Positions 6,792 to 13,266 of a DNA stretch of 15,585 bases are shown one piece after another (the first letter of the stretch is position 1; each line of letters opens with the position of its first letter). The notes below the pieces were generated by a model. That model worked only from the letters and a program-made list of their open reading frames with translations, did no database searches and was not told where the DNA came from. Origin of the DNA: DATAFF01 sp036257595 (GTDB lineage Bacteria; Pseudomonadota; Alphaproteobacteria; Rhizobiales; Aestuariivirgaceae); assembly GCA_036257595.1 (NCBI GenBank), contig DATAFF010000104.1:1-15585 (forward strand), written 5' to 3'. The position numbers and the translations under genes were made by a program.

Positions 6792-7979
6792 CTAGCCGCC
6801 AAACGCCATGAACATCACGCTGTCCAGTGCCTTGCGCCACATATCCGGGCTTGTCGAGACGTTGGCGCCGGTGATCAGAGGCACCCGGCTGATCACCTTC
6901 CCGTCGATGGTCAGACGCATGAAGCCGACCTCCTGGCCTTCATTGACCGGCGCGATCAGCGGCCCGCGATAGACGATCTCGGTGCGCGCACTGCGCTTTT
7001 CCTGGTCGGACAGCAGCACCCGCACCGGATCGCGAGCAACCAGCTTGACCCAGGACGACGTGCCGCCCCAGACCCGGGCATCGCCGACGGTCTCATTGGC
7101 CCCGAACAGCTCATAGGAGCGGAACTGCCGGAACCCAAAATCGAGCAGCTTCTGCGCTTCGGCGGCGCGGTCCCGCGTCGATTTGAGGCCGTTCACCACC
7201 ACGATCAGCCGCCGGCCATCGCGCACCGCCGAGCCGATCAGGCCATAGCCCGACTCCTCGGTATGGCCCGTCTTGACGCCGTCGGCTCCCGGATAGGAGC
7301 CAAGGAGCGGGTTGCGGTTCCCTTGGCGAATGTTGTTCCAGGTGAAGTCGGGGCGGCTGTAGAGACTGTATTCCTTGGGATAGACCTCGATCAGGTAGCG
7401 CGCCAGCTGGGCGAGCTCCCGGGCGGTGGTCTTATGTTGGGGATCGGGCAGGCCGGTGGCGTTCTTGAACACCGACTTCTGCAAGCCGAGCTCGCGGGCC
7501 CGGCGCGTCATCTGGTCGGAGAAGGCTTCCTCGGAGCCGGCAATGCCCTCGGCAATGGCTATGCAGGCGTCATTGGCGGACTGGATGATCACGCCCTGCA
7601 TCAGGTCCTCGAGCTTCACCCTGGAATTGAGCTGGGCATACATGGTCGAGCCGCCGGATACGGCACCGCCTCTTCGCCAGGCATTCTCGCTGATGGTGAA
7701 CTCGTCAGTGAGTTTCAGACGCCCCGATTTCAGCCCCTCGAAGACCATGAGCATGGTCATGACCTTGCTCATGCTGGCCGGGGCCATCAGGTCATCAGCA
7801 TGATTCTCGTAGTAGATCTTGCCGGAGCGCGAATCCATGAGGATCGCAAAGGGAGCCTTGCTCTCGAACTTCGCCGGCTCGGCGGCCTCTTGCGCCGCGC
7901 GTCCCGTGCCGAGGCCGGCAACCGCCAACGCCGCCACGAGGCCAGTCGCCGAGAGCCACCTCACCCATCGATCCCACAT
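6792..7979 (-). CDS. Serine D-alanyl-D-alanine carboxypeptidase (PBP5/DacA-DacC family)
   Basis: This is a low-molecular-weight penicillin-binding protein that removes the terminal D-Ala from peptidoglycan pentapeptides in the periplasm. Counted from the ATG at 7979 (395 residues), the catalytic triad motifs are complete: SMSK (69-72), SAN (134-136) and KTG (236-238, in GVKTGHTEESGYG). A signal peptide is visible (VRWLSATGLVAALAVAGLG, ending near GRAAQEA). The C-terminal part (GPLIAPVNEGQEVGFMRLTIDGK) is the PBP5 beta domain, and a terminal amphipathic membrane anchor is probable but short. A GTG at 7988 is an alternative start, but AGGGTGG, a plausible ribosome-binding sequence five bases before the ATG, overlaps that GTG, so the ATG is preferred. 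It lies downstream of rlpA with about a 78-base gap. Confidence 0.93.
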   Translation of the reverse strand: MWDRWVRWLSATGLVAALAVAGLGTGRAAQEAAEPAKFESKAPFAILMDSRSGKIYYENHADDLMAPASMSKVMTMLMVFEGLKSGRLKLTDEFTISENAWRRGGAVSGGSTMYAQLNSRVKLEDLMQGVIIQSANDACIAIAEGIAGSEEAFSDQMTRRARELGLQKSVFKNATGLPDPQHKTTARELAQLARYLIEVYPKEYSLYSRPDFTWNNIRQGNRNPLLGSYPGADGVKTGHTEESGYGLIGSAVRDGRRLIVVVNGLKSTRDRAAEAQKLLDFGFRQFRSYELFGANETVGDARVWGGTSSWVKLVARDPVRVLLSDQEKRSARTEIVYRGPLIAPVNEGQEVGFMRLTIDGKVISRVPLITGANVSTSPDMWRKALDSVMFMAFGG

Positions 7980-8057
7980 GCCGTCCACCCTAGCAGAATG
8001 TCCAAAAACTATCGGCTAGACCCCCCAAAAGCAACAAAACGGAACAACCTATCCTGC

Positions 8058-8948
8058 TCAATTGGACCAGTTCGTCGCCCGCACCAGGCGGGCATCGGCA
8101 TGACCCTGCGCCACCACCTGGTCAAGCGCCGCCGCCGCCCTACCCTGGTCGTCCAGCGGCCCGAGCTCGACCTTGTAGAGGGTGCCGAGCTGACCGGCAA
8201 TCGAGGTGACGGAGACCGGGCCCACCGGGCGCAGCGCCTCGCGGGCGCGCTCGGCATTGCGCGGATCCGAATAGGCCCCGATCTGCACATAGTAGCTTTG
8301 ACGTGGCGGAAGCGGTGCCATGGCGCCTGCCGGGACGACCGGCCGGGCGGCGGCCACAACGATCGAGCCGCTTCTGCCATCCAACCGTCGATTCATCGCG
8401 ATGAGGTCGCTGCCATGGTCATTGAGCGGCGCCGGGCCGAGATACTGCACCCGGACATTGGCCCTGCCCTTCTGCTTGAAGCCAAGGACCTCGGCCGATT
8501 TGCGCGACATGTCGATGATCCGATCACCAACGAAGGGGCCGCGATCGTTCACCCGCACCACCACCGCCCGGCCGTTCTCGAGATTGGTGACCTTGACATA
8601 GCTCGGCAGCGGCAGGGTTGGATGAGCGGCCGACAAATAATCCATGTCGAACCATTCTCCATTGGAGGTCATGCGGCGGTGAAATTGCGGCCCGTACCAT
8701 GACGCCTGCCCGACCTTGTCATAGCTCGGGTCTGCGCGCGGATAATATTTCCACCCCGCAACCTCATAGGGTTGGCCGATCAGATATTTGCCGCCACCCT
8801 TCGGCAGCGGTCCCGCACCCGGATAGACCGGGCTGCCGACCCCGGCAAACGGGTTGCGCTTGGCGGGACCGGACGAGCAGCCATTGAGCAAGGCTGCGGC
8901 AATCAGCAGGACCGTTACGCCGAGAGATTTCCACCACAGCCCACGCAC
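8058..8948 (-). CDS. rlpA: Septal ring lytic transglycosylase RlpA (lipoprotein with DPBB and SPOR domains)
   Basis: The 296-residue protein starts with a lipoprotein signal: a hydrophobic stretch to residue 20 and the lipobox LNGC with Cys24, so it is probably anchored in the outer membrane. A double-psi beta-barrel domain (about 82-170) contains ASWYGPQFH, SNGEWFDM, LSAAHPTLPLPS and RVNDRGPF. Glu98, His109 and Asp135 have the spacing of the catalytic-site residues I recall for Pseudomonas RlpA. A SPOR domain (about 217-290, YYVQIGAYSD...), which binds denuded septal glycan, ends the protein. The GTG at 8948 is the only start codon between an in-frame upstream TGA and the signal sequence; its ribosome-binding site is poor. 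The HRRM after FH differs slightly from the usual HGRRT. The carboxypeptidase gene follows on the same strand, so two cell-wall enzymes are adjacent. Confidence 0.95.
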   Translation of the reverse strand: MRGLWWKSLGVTVLLIAAALLNGCSSGPAKRNPFAGVGSPVYPGAGPLPKGGGKYLIGQPYEVAGWKYYPRADPSYDKVGQASWYGPQFHRRMTSNGEWFDMDYLSAAHPTLPLPSYVKVTNLENGRAVVVRVNDRGPFVGDRIIDMSRKSAEVLGFKQKGRANVRVQYLGPAPLNDHGSDLIAMNRRLDGRSGSIVVAAARPVVPAGAMAPLPPRQSYYVQIGAYSDPRNAERAREALRPVGPVSVTSIAGQLGTLYKVELGPLDDQGRAAAALDQVVAQGHADARLVRATNWSN

Positions 8949-9016
8949 GCCGGCCCACGCTCCCCACCCCGCCCCCGATCACCCGGGCGCATGCACAGAC
9001 GATTGTCCGCAATGCG

Positions 9017-9031
9017 TTAATAGGCGATTGA
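9017..9031. promoter_or_regulatory. Near-consensus CtrA-type box upstream of rlpA
   Basis: The gap between the Sel1-repeat gene and rlpA holds TTAA-N7-TTGA, one mismatch from TTAA-N7-TTAA, the motif bound by the alphaproteobacterial cell-cycle regulator CtrA. It lies about 70 bases upstream of the rlpA start, and a further TTAA (9041-9044) is close by. The site is assigned by pattern only. A match this short can arise by chance, but the place, ahead of a septal cell-wall enzyme, is biologically sensible. Confidence 0.35.
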
Positions 9032-9063
9032 GGATGTTGGTTAACGATGCCGGAAGCGATCGT

Positions 9064-9996
9064 TCACGGCTGTGTTGCCGGCGGCGGCGGCGGCGCTGCC
9101 GCCGTCGGCGATGCCGCGGGCCCAGCCGCTGGCGGCTCGGCAGTGCCGGTCGGCAGCCCGCTGTCGGACTTCGGCGTGGTCGTCGGCGCTGGCGCCGCTT
9201 GCGGCGTTGTCGCTGGCGACCCCGTGCCGAGCGCGCCCGCGGCATCGGCCGTTTCGGGTACGGCAACGCCGAGGCGACGCAGATTGTCGCGTGCGAGCTG
9301 GTTACCTTTCTGCGCCGCCTTCGTGTACATCTCGATGGCGCGCTGCTTGTCTGCCCGCGTCCCCCAGCCCATCTCGTACATGCCGCCGAGATTGTTCATG
9401 GCGAAAGCGTCATCGCCCTTCGCCGCCTGGGTGAAGAGATCGAAGGCACGGTTGAGATCGCGGGTGATGCCCTTGCCGTTCAGATACATAAGGCCGAGAT
9501 TGTTCTGAGCGCCGGAATGACGGCCCTCCGCCGCCTTGCGGTACCATTCGGCGGCCTTGGTTTGATCGGCAGTCACGCCGTTGCCCTTCTCATAGGAATA
9601 GGCCGTCCAGTATTGCGACTCCAGATGGCCTGCCTGCGCCGCCGCCTCATAGAGCTTGACGGCGGTCTCGGGGCTCTTCTTCACGCCGTCGGCACCGTTG
9701 TGAACGATCCGCGCCAGCCTGAATTGGGCATCGAGGTTCCCGAGCTGCGCCGCCTTGCGATACCACTGGGCGGCCTTCAACACGTCCTGGCGCTGCCCTT
9801 CCTTGCCATCCTCGAAAGCCCGCGCGATGGCAAACTGCGCCTCGTCGTCGCCCGCCTTGGCCAGCTTTTCCTTCTTGTCGAAACTCAGGGTATCTAGAGT
9901 GGACTGGGCCAGAACCGGGCCCTGCAGAGACAACAGGATGAGCGAGCCAACAAAGGCCCACCCGCACAGCCGGGGGTACGTCGTTACCAGCAACAT
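9064..9996 (-). CDS. Exported Sel1/TPR-like repeat protein with Pro/Ala-rich tail
   Basis: The 310-residue product has a signal peptide (hydrophobic residues about 11-28, probable cleavage after VLA at 30). Five consecutive Sel1-type repeats of 36-37 residues follow, at about 50-230, with the recurring pattern A-x-x-x-L-[G/A]-x-x-Y...G...D-x-x-K-A-x-x-W-Y-x-K-A-A. A partial sixth repeat (NQLARDNLRRLG) follows. The last 60 or so residues are a low-complexity Ala/Pro/Thr tail ending PPPPPATQP, probably an unstructured linker in the envelope. Sel1 repeats are protein-binding solenoids; relatives include the ExoR and PodJ-type signalling proteins of alphaproteobacteria, but I cannot assign a partner. 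A GGAAAGGAC ribosome-binding sequence precedes the ATG. It is divergent from the acyl-CoA ligase and lies upstream of rlpA. Confidence 0.85.
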   Translation of the reverse strand: MLLVTTYPRLCGWAFVGSLILLSLQGPVLAQSTLDTLSFDKKEKLAKAGDDEAQFAIARAFEDGKEGQRQDVLKAAQWYRKAAQLGNLDAQFRLARIVHNGADGVKKSPETAVKLYEAAAQAGHLESQYWTAYSYEKGNGVTADQTKAAEWYRKAAEGRHSGAQNNLGLMYLNGKGITRDLNRAFDLFTQAAKGDDAFAMNNLGGMYEMGWGTRADKQRAIEMYTKAAQKGNQLARDNLRRLGVAVPETADAAGALGTGSPATTPQAAPAPTTTPKSDSGLPTGTAEPPAAGPAASPTAAAPPPPPATQP

Positions 9997-10108
9997 GTCC
10001 TTTCCGGCTTGCCTGCCGGGCCTCTTAGGTTGCAGTGGTTCACAAAACCATCGTGCCAGTCTTATGCCATAACTTCGGTCGAGCCATTACCGTTTCATCA
10101 ATCAAAGT

Positions 10109-10116
10109 AGGGGGAG
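10109..10116 (+). promoter_or_regulatory. Strong ribosome-binding site of the acyl-CoA ligase gene
   Basis: AGGGGGAG lies four bases before the ATG at 10121 and fixes that start. The 124-base divergent gap 9997-10120 that contains it must serve both this gene and the Sel1-repeat gene. In it I see only a short inverted repeat (TGGTT-N5-AACCA, 10036-10050) and no convincing -35/-10 pair. Confidence 0.8.
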
Positions 10117-10120
10117 CAAC

Positions 10121-11842
10121 ATGGAAGACAAGAGCGAAACCAGCTCTCCAACCGAAGATCGGGGCGAAGTTGTGGCGCAAACGCCGCAAATGCCCTGGCT
10201 TGAGCACTATCCACCCGGGATCGACTGGGCGCAAGACATAGAACCTCGAAGCCTTGTTGCTTTGTTCGATGACGCTGTCCACAAGAACCGCGAGCGCGTC
10301 TGCATCGATTTTTTCGGCGCCCGAACGCGCTACCGCGATCTCGGTCGCGACGTGTCGCGCCTCACCGCAGCGCTGCAGCGGCGCGGCATCGGCAAAGGCC
10401 ACCGGATCGGTCTGCTGCTGCCGAACTGTCCGACCTATGTCATCGCCTATTTCGCGATCCTCAAGGCCGGCGCCGTGGTGGTCAATCTCAATCCGTTGTA
10501 CACCGCCGAGGAGCTGTCGGCGCTGGCGGCCGACTCGGGCGTTGCCGCCGTCGTCACTCTCGATCTCACGGCACTCCATGAGAAGGCCGCGGCATTGTTG
10601 CGGTCGGGAAGCGTGTCGCAGCTCGTCGTGGCGTCCTTTGCGCAGCAGCTTCCCTTCCTCAAGCGCGTGATGTTCCGGCTGTTTCGGCGGCGTGACATCG
10701 CCAAGACCGCGCAACGACGGCGCGGCCGCGTGCTGTCCTTCGAGGCATTGCTTCGCGAGAGGCGGACGCCAAAACCCGTGGTCATCGATCCGCGGGAGGA
10801 CGTGGCGCTGTTCCAATATACCGGTGGCACCACCGGCCGACCGCGGGCTGCCATGCTGACGCATGCCAATCTCACTGCCAATGTTCAGCAGATCCTGCAC
10901 TATGTCGGCGGGCGCGAGCCAGGCAAGGATCGGATCCTCGGCATATTGCCGCTGTTTCATGTGTTCGCGATGACGGCAGTGATGAATCTTGGGATCGCCA
11001 TCGGCGCGATGATGATCCTGATGCCGAAATTCGATCTGCCGAGCGCGGCGAAGATCCTGCGCCGGAAGAAGCCGACGATTCTGCCGGGCGTCCCCACCTT
11101 GTTCACGGCTCTCCTGCAATCGTCGCGGCTTCGGCGCAGCGATCTCGAATCGCTGTCCTTCTGCATCTCGGGCGGCGCCTCGCTTGCCACCGAGTTGCGC
11201 AACCGCTTTCAGCAATTCTCGGGATGCCGGTTGGTGGAGGGCTATGGCCTTTCCGAAACATCGCCGGTCGTCACTTTGAATCCGCTGAACGGCACCGAGA
11301 AGGACGGCTCGATCGGACAGCCACTGCCGTGCACCATCATCTCGATTCGCGATCTCGATGATCCCAAGCGCGAGATACCGCTCGGCGAGCCGGGCGAGAT
11401 CTGCGTCAAGGGTCCGCAGGTGATGCGAGGTTATTGGAACCGCCCGGAAGAGACCGAAGCGGCTTTCATCGACGGCTTTCTGCGCACGGGCGATGTCGGA
11501 TACGTCGACAGGGACGGGTTCGTCTTCATCATCGATCGCATCAAGGACCTGATCAATGTCTCGGGATTCAAGGTCTATCCGCGGCAGGTCGAGGAGGCGA
11601 TCTACAGCCATCCCGCAGTGTCGGAGGTGACGGTGATCGGGGTGCCCGATCCCTATCGCGGCGAGGCGCCGAAGGCCTTCGTCAAGCTGAAGGAAGGTCA
11701 CGAGCTGACACAGGAGGCGCTGATGCGCCACCTGTCGAGCAAGCTCTCGCGCATGGAGATCCCGTCGGCGATCGAGTTTCGCGACAGCCTGCCGAAGACG
11801 TTGATCGGCAAGCTGTCGAAAAAGGAGCTCAGGGCGGAGTGA
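10121..11842 (+). CDS. Long-chain fatty-acid--CoA ligase (AMP-binding, FadD-like)
   Basis: This 573-residue adenylate-forming enzyme would activate fatty acids to acyl-CoA by way of an acyl-AMP. Motifs in order: PNCPTYVIAYFAILKAGAVVVNLNP (about 101-125), the A3 phosphate-binding loop YTGGTTGRPRAAMLTH (233-248), LPLFHVF (276-282), the A5 motif EGYGLSETSP (373-382), TGD (456-458), the hinge and A8 region IIDRIKDLINVSGFKVYP, and the A10 catalytic lysine Lys564 in LIGKLSKKELR. The A3 loop is unusual: the normally conserved Lys-Gly after Pro is Arg242-Ala243. The first 25 or so residues are an acidic, polar extension. FadD-like activity fits best, but substrate chain length cannot be read from sequence. 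It stands alone on its strand, converging on the DUF2147 gene with 11 bases between stops. Confidence 0.9.
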   Translation: MEDKSETSSPTEDRGEVVAQTPQMPWLEHYPPGIDWAQDIEPRSLVALFDDAVHKNRERVCIDFFGARTRYRDLGRDVSRLTAALQRRGIGKGHRIGLLLPNCPTYVIAYFAILKAGAVVVNLNPLYTAEELSALAADSGVAAVVTLDLTALHEKAAALLRSGSVSQLVVASFAQQLPFLKRVMFRLFRRRDIAKTAQRRRGRVLSFEALLRERRTPKPVVIDPREDVALFQYTGGTTGRPRAAMLTHANLTANVQQILHYVGGREPGKDRILGILPLFHVFAMTAVMNLGIAIGAMMILMPKFDLPSAAKILRRKKPTILPGVPTLFTALLQSSRLRRSDLESLSFCISGGASLATELRNRFQQFSGCRLVEGYGLSETSPVVTLNPLNGTEKDGSIGQPLPCTIISIRDLDDPKREIPLGEPGEICVKGPQVMRGYWNRPEETEAAFIDGFLRTGDVGYVDRDGFVFIIDRIKDLINVSGFKVYPRQVEEAIYSHPAVSEVTVIGVPDPYRGEAPKAFVKLKEGHELTQEALMRHLSSKLSRMEIPSAIEFRDSLPKTLIGKLSKKELRAE

Positions 11843-11853
11843 AGCTCGAGGCT

Positions 11854-12309
11854 CTACTGCTGCTGCTGCTGGCTCTGTTGCTGCTGGACCCGCGGCCAGA
11901 CCTGCGTGCGACAAAGGAACGCGAGGCAGCCTTCGACTTCCATGGAAGTGTCGTTGGGTCGAAGATACACGCTGTAGGTGCGGCCGTCCTCGGGATTATA
12001 GACGTTCCCCTCCCATTGATCATCGCGGTCCGATGATGGTTTGAGCTGCGACAGGATCGTCAGGCCAAGGAGCGGCTGCGTCTGGAGCGTCGCATCCGGG
12101 TTCCTGCGGTCCAGCTTCGGATTGCCCTTTTTGTCGTTGGGCTCGGACAGCCAGACGATCTTGCCGCACAACATCTCACCGCAGGGAGCGATCTCGATTT
12201 GCGACCGCCCCTCCCCGGCCGACCAGAACCCGACCGGGTCTGTCGCCGTGGCGGTCGCCGGTATTGGTGCCAGCACGACCAAAGCCGTCAGGACTAACAC
12301 TTTCCGCAT
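11854..12309 (-). CDS. Small exported DUF2147 protein with C-terminal glutamine tract
   Basis: The 151-residue product has a signal peptide (KVLVLTALVVLAPIPATATA). A DUF2147-type domain follows: DPVGFWSAGEGRSQIEIAPCGEMLCGKIVWL, a conserved middle (KGNPKLDRRNPDATLQTQPLLGLTIL), then WEGNVYNPEDGRTYSVYLRPNDTSMEVEGCLAFLCRTQVWPR. The function of the family is unknown to me beyond being a secreted beta-rich domain. Two cysteine pairs, CGEMLC and CLAFLC, could form disulfides in the periplasm. The last ten residues are nine glutamines and a serine, encoded by a CAG repeat. The ATG at 12309 has only GAGG about eleven bases upstream as a ribosome-binding site. The gene ends 11 bases from the end of the acyl-CoA ligase gene and starts opposite the aldolase gene. 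Confidence 0.87.
   Translation of the reverse strand: MRKVLVLTALVVLAPIPATATATDPVGFWSAGEGRSQIEIAPCGEMLCGKIVWLSEPNDKKGNPKLDRRNPDATLQTQPLLGLTILSQLKPSSDRDDQWEGNVYNPEDGRTYSVYLRPNDTSMEVEGCLAFLCRTQVWPRVQQQQSQQQQQ
11857..11886. repeat. CTG/CAG trinucleotide repeat encoding a poly-glutamine tail
   Basis: On the plus strand the stretch reads as four consecutive CTG units, then GCT-CTG-TTG and CTG-CTG. On the minus strand it encodes QQQQSQQQQQ at the end of the DUF2147 protein. Triplet runs of this kind can change length by slippage without breaking the frame, so tail length may vary between strains. Confidence 0.75.
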
Positions 12310-12381
12310 AGGTCCGACCTCATCTTAGATGCTTCCAATCTAGCGCCTTCCCAGACAGGGTTTTGCATGCGCGGCCAACGG

Positions 12382-12410
12382 TTGACGGTGAAAGCTGTCG
12401 GCAGTGCCAT
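12382..12410 (+). promoter_or_regulatory. Candidate promoter of the aldolase-LysR pair
   Basis: TTGACG (12382-12387) is one base from the -35 consensus and is followed after exactly 17 bases by TGCCAT, a weak -10. This lies about 90 bases before the aldolase ATG. The 189-base gap 12310-12498 also contains TAGAT-N7-ATCTA (12326-12342), a short inverted repeat next to the DUF2147 start. No clear LysR-type T-N11-A box was established. Confidence 0.3.
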
Positions 12411-12488
12411 GCGGTTGAGCGGTTCCCCTCGGAGGTCTATGGTTTTTCCCGAGCCGGTTGCCCGGCCTTGAGGCGTTTCAGCAAATCT

Positions 12489-12493
12489 GGAGG
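12489..12493 (+). promoter_or_regulatory. Ribosome-binding site of the aldolase-family gene
   Basis: A perfect GGAGG lies five bases before the ATG at 12499 and decides that start. Confidence 0.85.
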
Positions 12494-12498
12494 ACCGA

Positions 12499-13266
12499 AT
12501 GACCCGTGTTGCCGAATTTCGCCCGCAACAGGCTGGTGCCAGCGACGAGTGGCATTTGCGTGTCGATCTTGCGGCGGCCTTCCGCCTCGCGGCGATGCAC
12601 GGATGGCATGAGTCGGTTGCAAACCATTTTTCGCTGGCGGTCTCACCGGATGGCAAATCATTCCTGATGAATCCGCGCTGGCGCCATTTCTCGCGCATCA
12701 GGGCCAGCGATCTGCTCAAGCTCGATGCCGACGATCGATCGACCATGGAGCGGGACGACGCGCCGGATCCGACGGCGTGGTATATTCACGGCCGGATGCA
12801 TGCGGCGCTGCCCCAGGCACGCTGTGTTCTCCATCTGCATCCGCCCTATGCCACCGCGCTGGCGGCGCTCGCTGATCCGGAGATCAAGCCGGTCGATCAG
12901 AACACGGCGCGGTTTTTCAACCGCGTTGCCTATGACATGGGCTATGGCGGCATGGCCAACAGCGCCGACGAAGGCGATAGGTTGGCTTCCATCCTCGGCA
13001 ATCGCACCACCATGATGATGGGCAATCATGGCGTCCTGGTCGCTGCCGAGACGGTCGGTGAGGCTTTCGATACCATGTACTATCTCGAGCGGGCATGCCA
13101 GACGCTGGTGCTCGCCTATTCGACCGGCCGGCCGCTCAATGTGATGAGCGACAGCGTCGCCGAGAAGACGGCGCAGGAATGGGAGGAGTATCGCGACCAG
13201 TCCTTGGCGCATTTCGAGGAGATGAAGTCCATTCTTGCCAAGCAGAGTCCCGACTTCGCGGACTAG
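12499..13266 (+). CDS. Class II aldolase/adducin-family protein
   Basis: The 255-residue protein has the class II aldolase/adducin head fold. The zinc ligands are visible: HLHP with His112 and His114, and NHGVL with His177. Other family marks are GWHESVANHFSLAV near the N-terminus and GYGGMANSADEG. Members include fuculose- and ribulose-phosphate aldolases and epimerases, and many of unknown substrate. The catalytic Glu of FucA/AraD, expected some 20 residues before the first His, is not evident: that region reads DPTAWYIHGRMHAA. This subgroup may therefore have another chemistry, or use a different acid or base. The substrate is unknown. The TAG stop touches the ATG of the LysR gene, so both are surely co-transcribed, and the regulator probably controls this gene. 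Confidence 0.87.
   Translation: MTRVAEFRPQQAGASDEWHLRVDLAAAFRLAAMHGWHESVANHFSLAVSPDGKSFLMNPRWRHFSRIRASDLLKLDADDRSTMERDDAPDPTAWYIHGRMHAALPQARCVLHLHPPYATALAALADPEIKPVDQNTARFFNRVAYDMGYGGMANSADEGDRLASILGNRTTMMMGNHGVLVAAETVGEAFDTMYYLERACQTLVLAYSTGRPLNVMSDSVAEKTAQEWEEYRDQSLAHFEEMKSILAKQSPDFAD

Noticed and set aside
6784..6840. N-terminal extension of thymidylate kinase by 19 residues
   Set aside because: It would overlap the carboxypeptidase gene by 49 bases, and the added residues have no family similarity; the ATG at 6783 gives the normal length.
7263..8702. Plus-strand open frame of 479 codons opposite the carboxypeptidase and rlpA genes
   Set aside because: Antisense to two genes with complete catalytic motifs; no own family signature.
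10004..10019. CCGGC-N6-GCCGG hairpin just before the Sel1-repeat gene
   Set aside because: Five-base GC arms are common by chance in this base composition, and there is no supporting riboswitch or attenuator structure.
10036..10050. TGGTT-N5-AACCA inverted repeat upstream of the acyl-CoA ligase, as a possible fatty-acid regulator site
   Set aside because: The arms are only five bases, and the sequence does not match the FadR consensus I know; it could easily be chance.
10040..11914. Long open frame (624 codons) on the minus strand opposite the acyl-CoA ligase gene
   Set aside because: It mirrors a clear adenylate-forming enzyme on the plus strand. The translation is rich in Arg, His, Ala and Asp with no recognisable domain, as expected for antisense frames in high-GC DNA.
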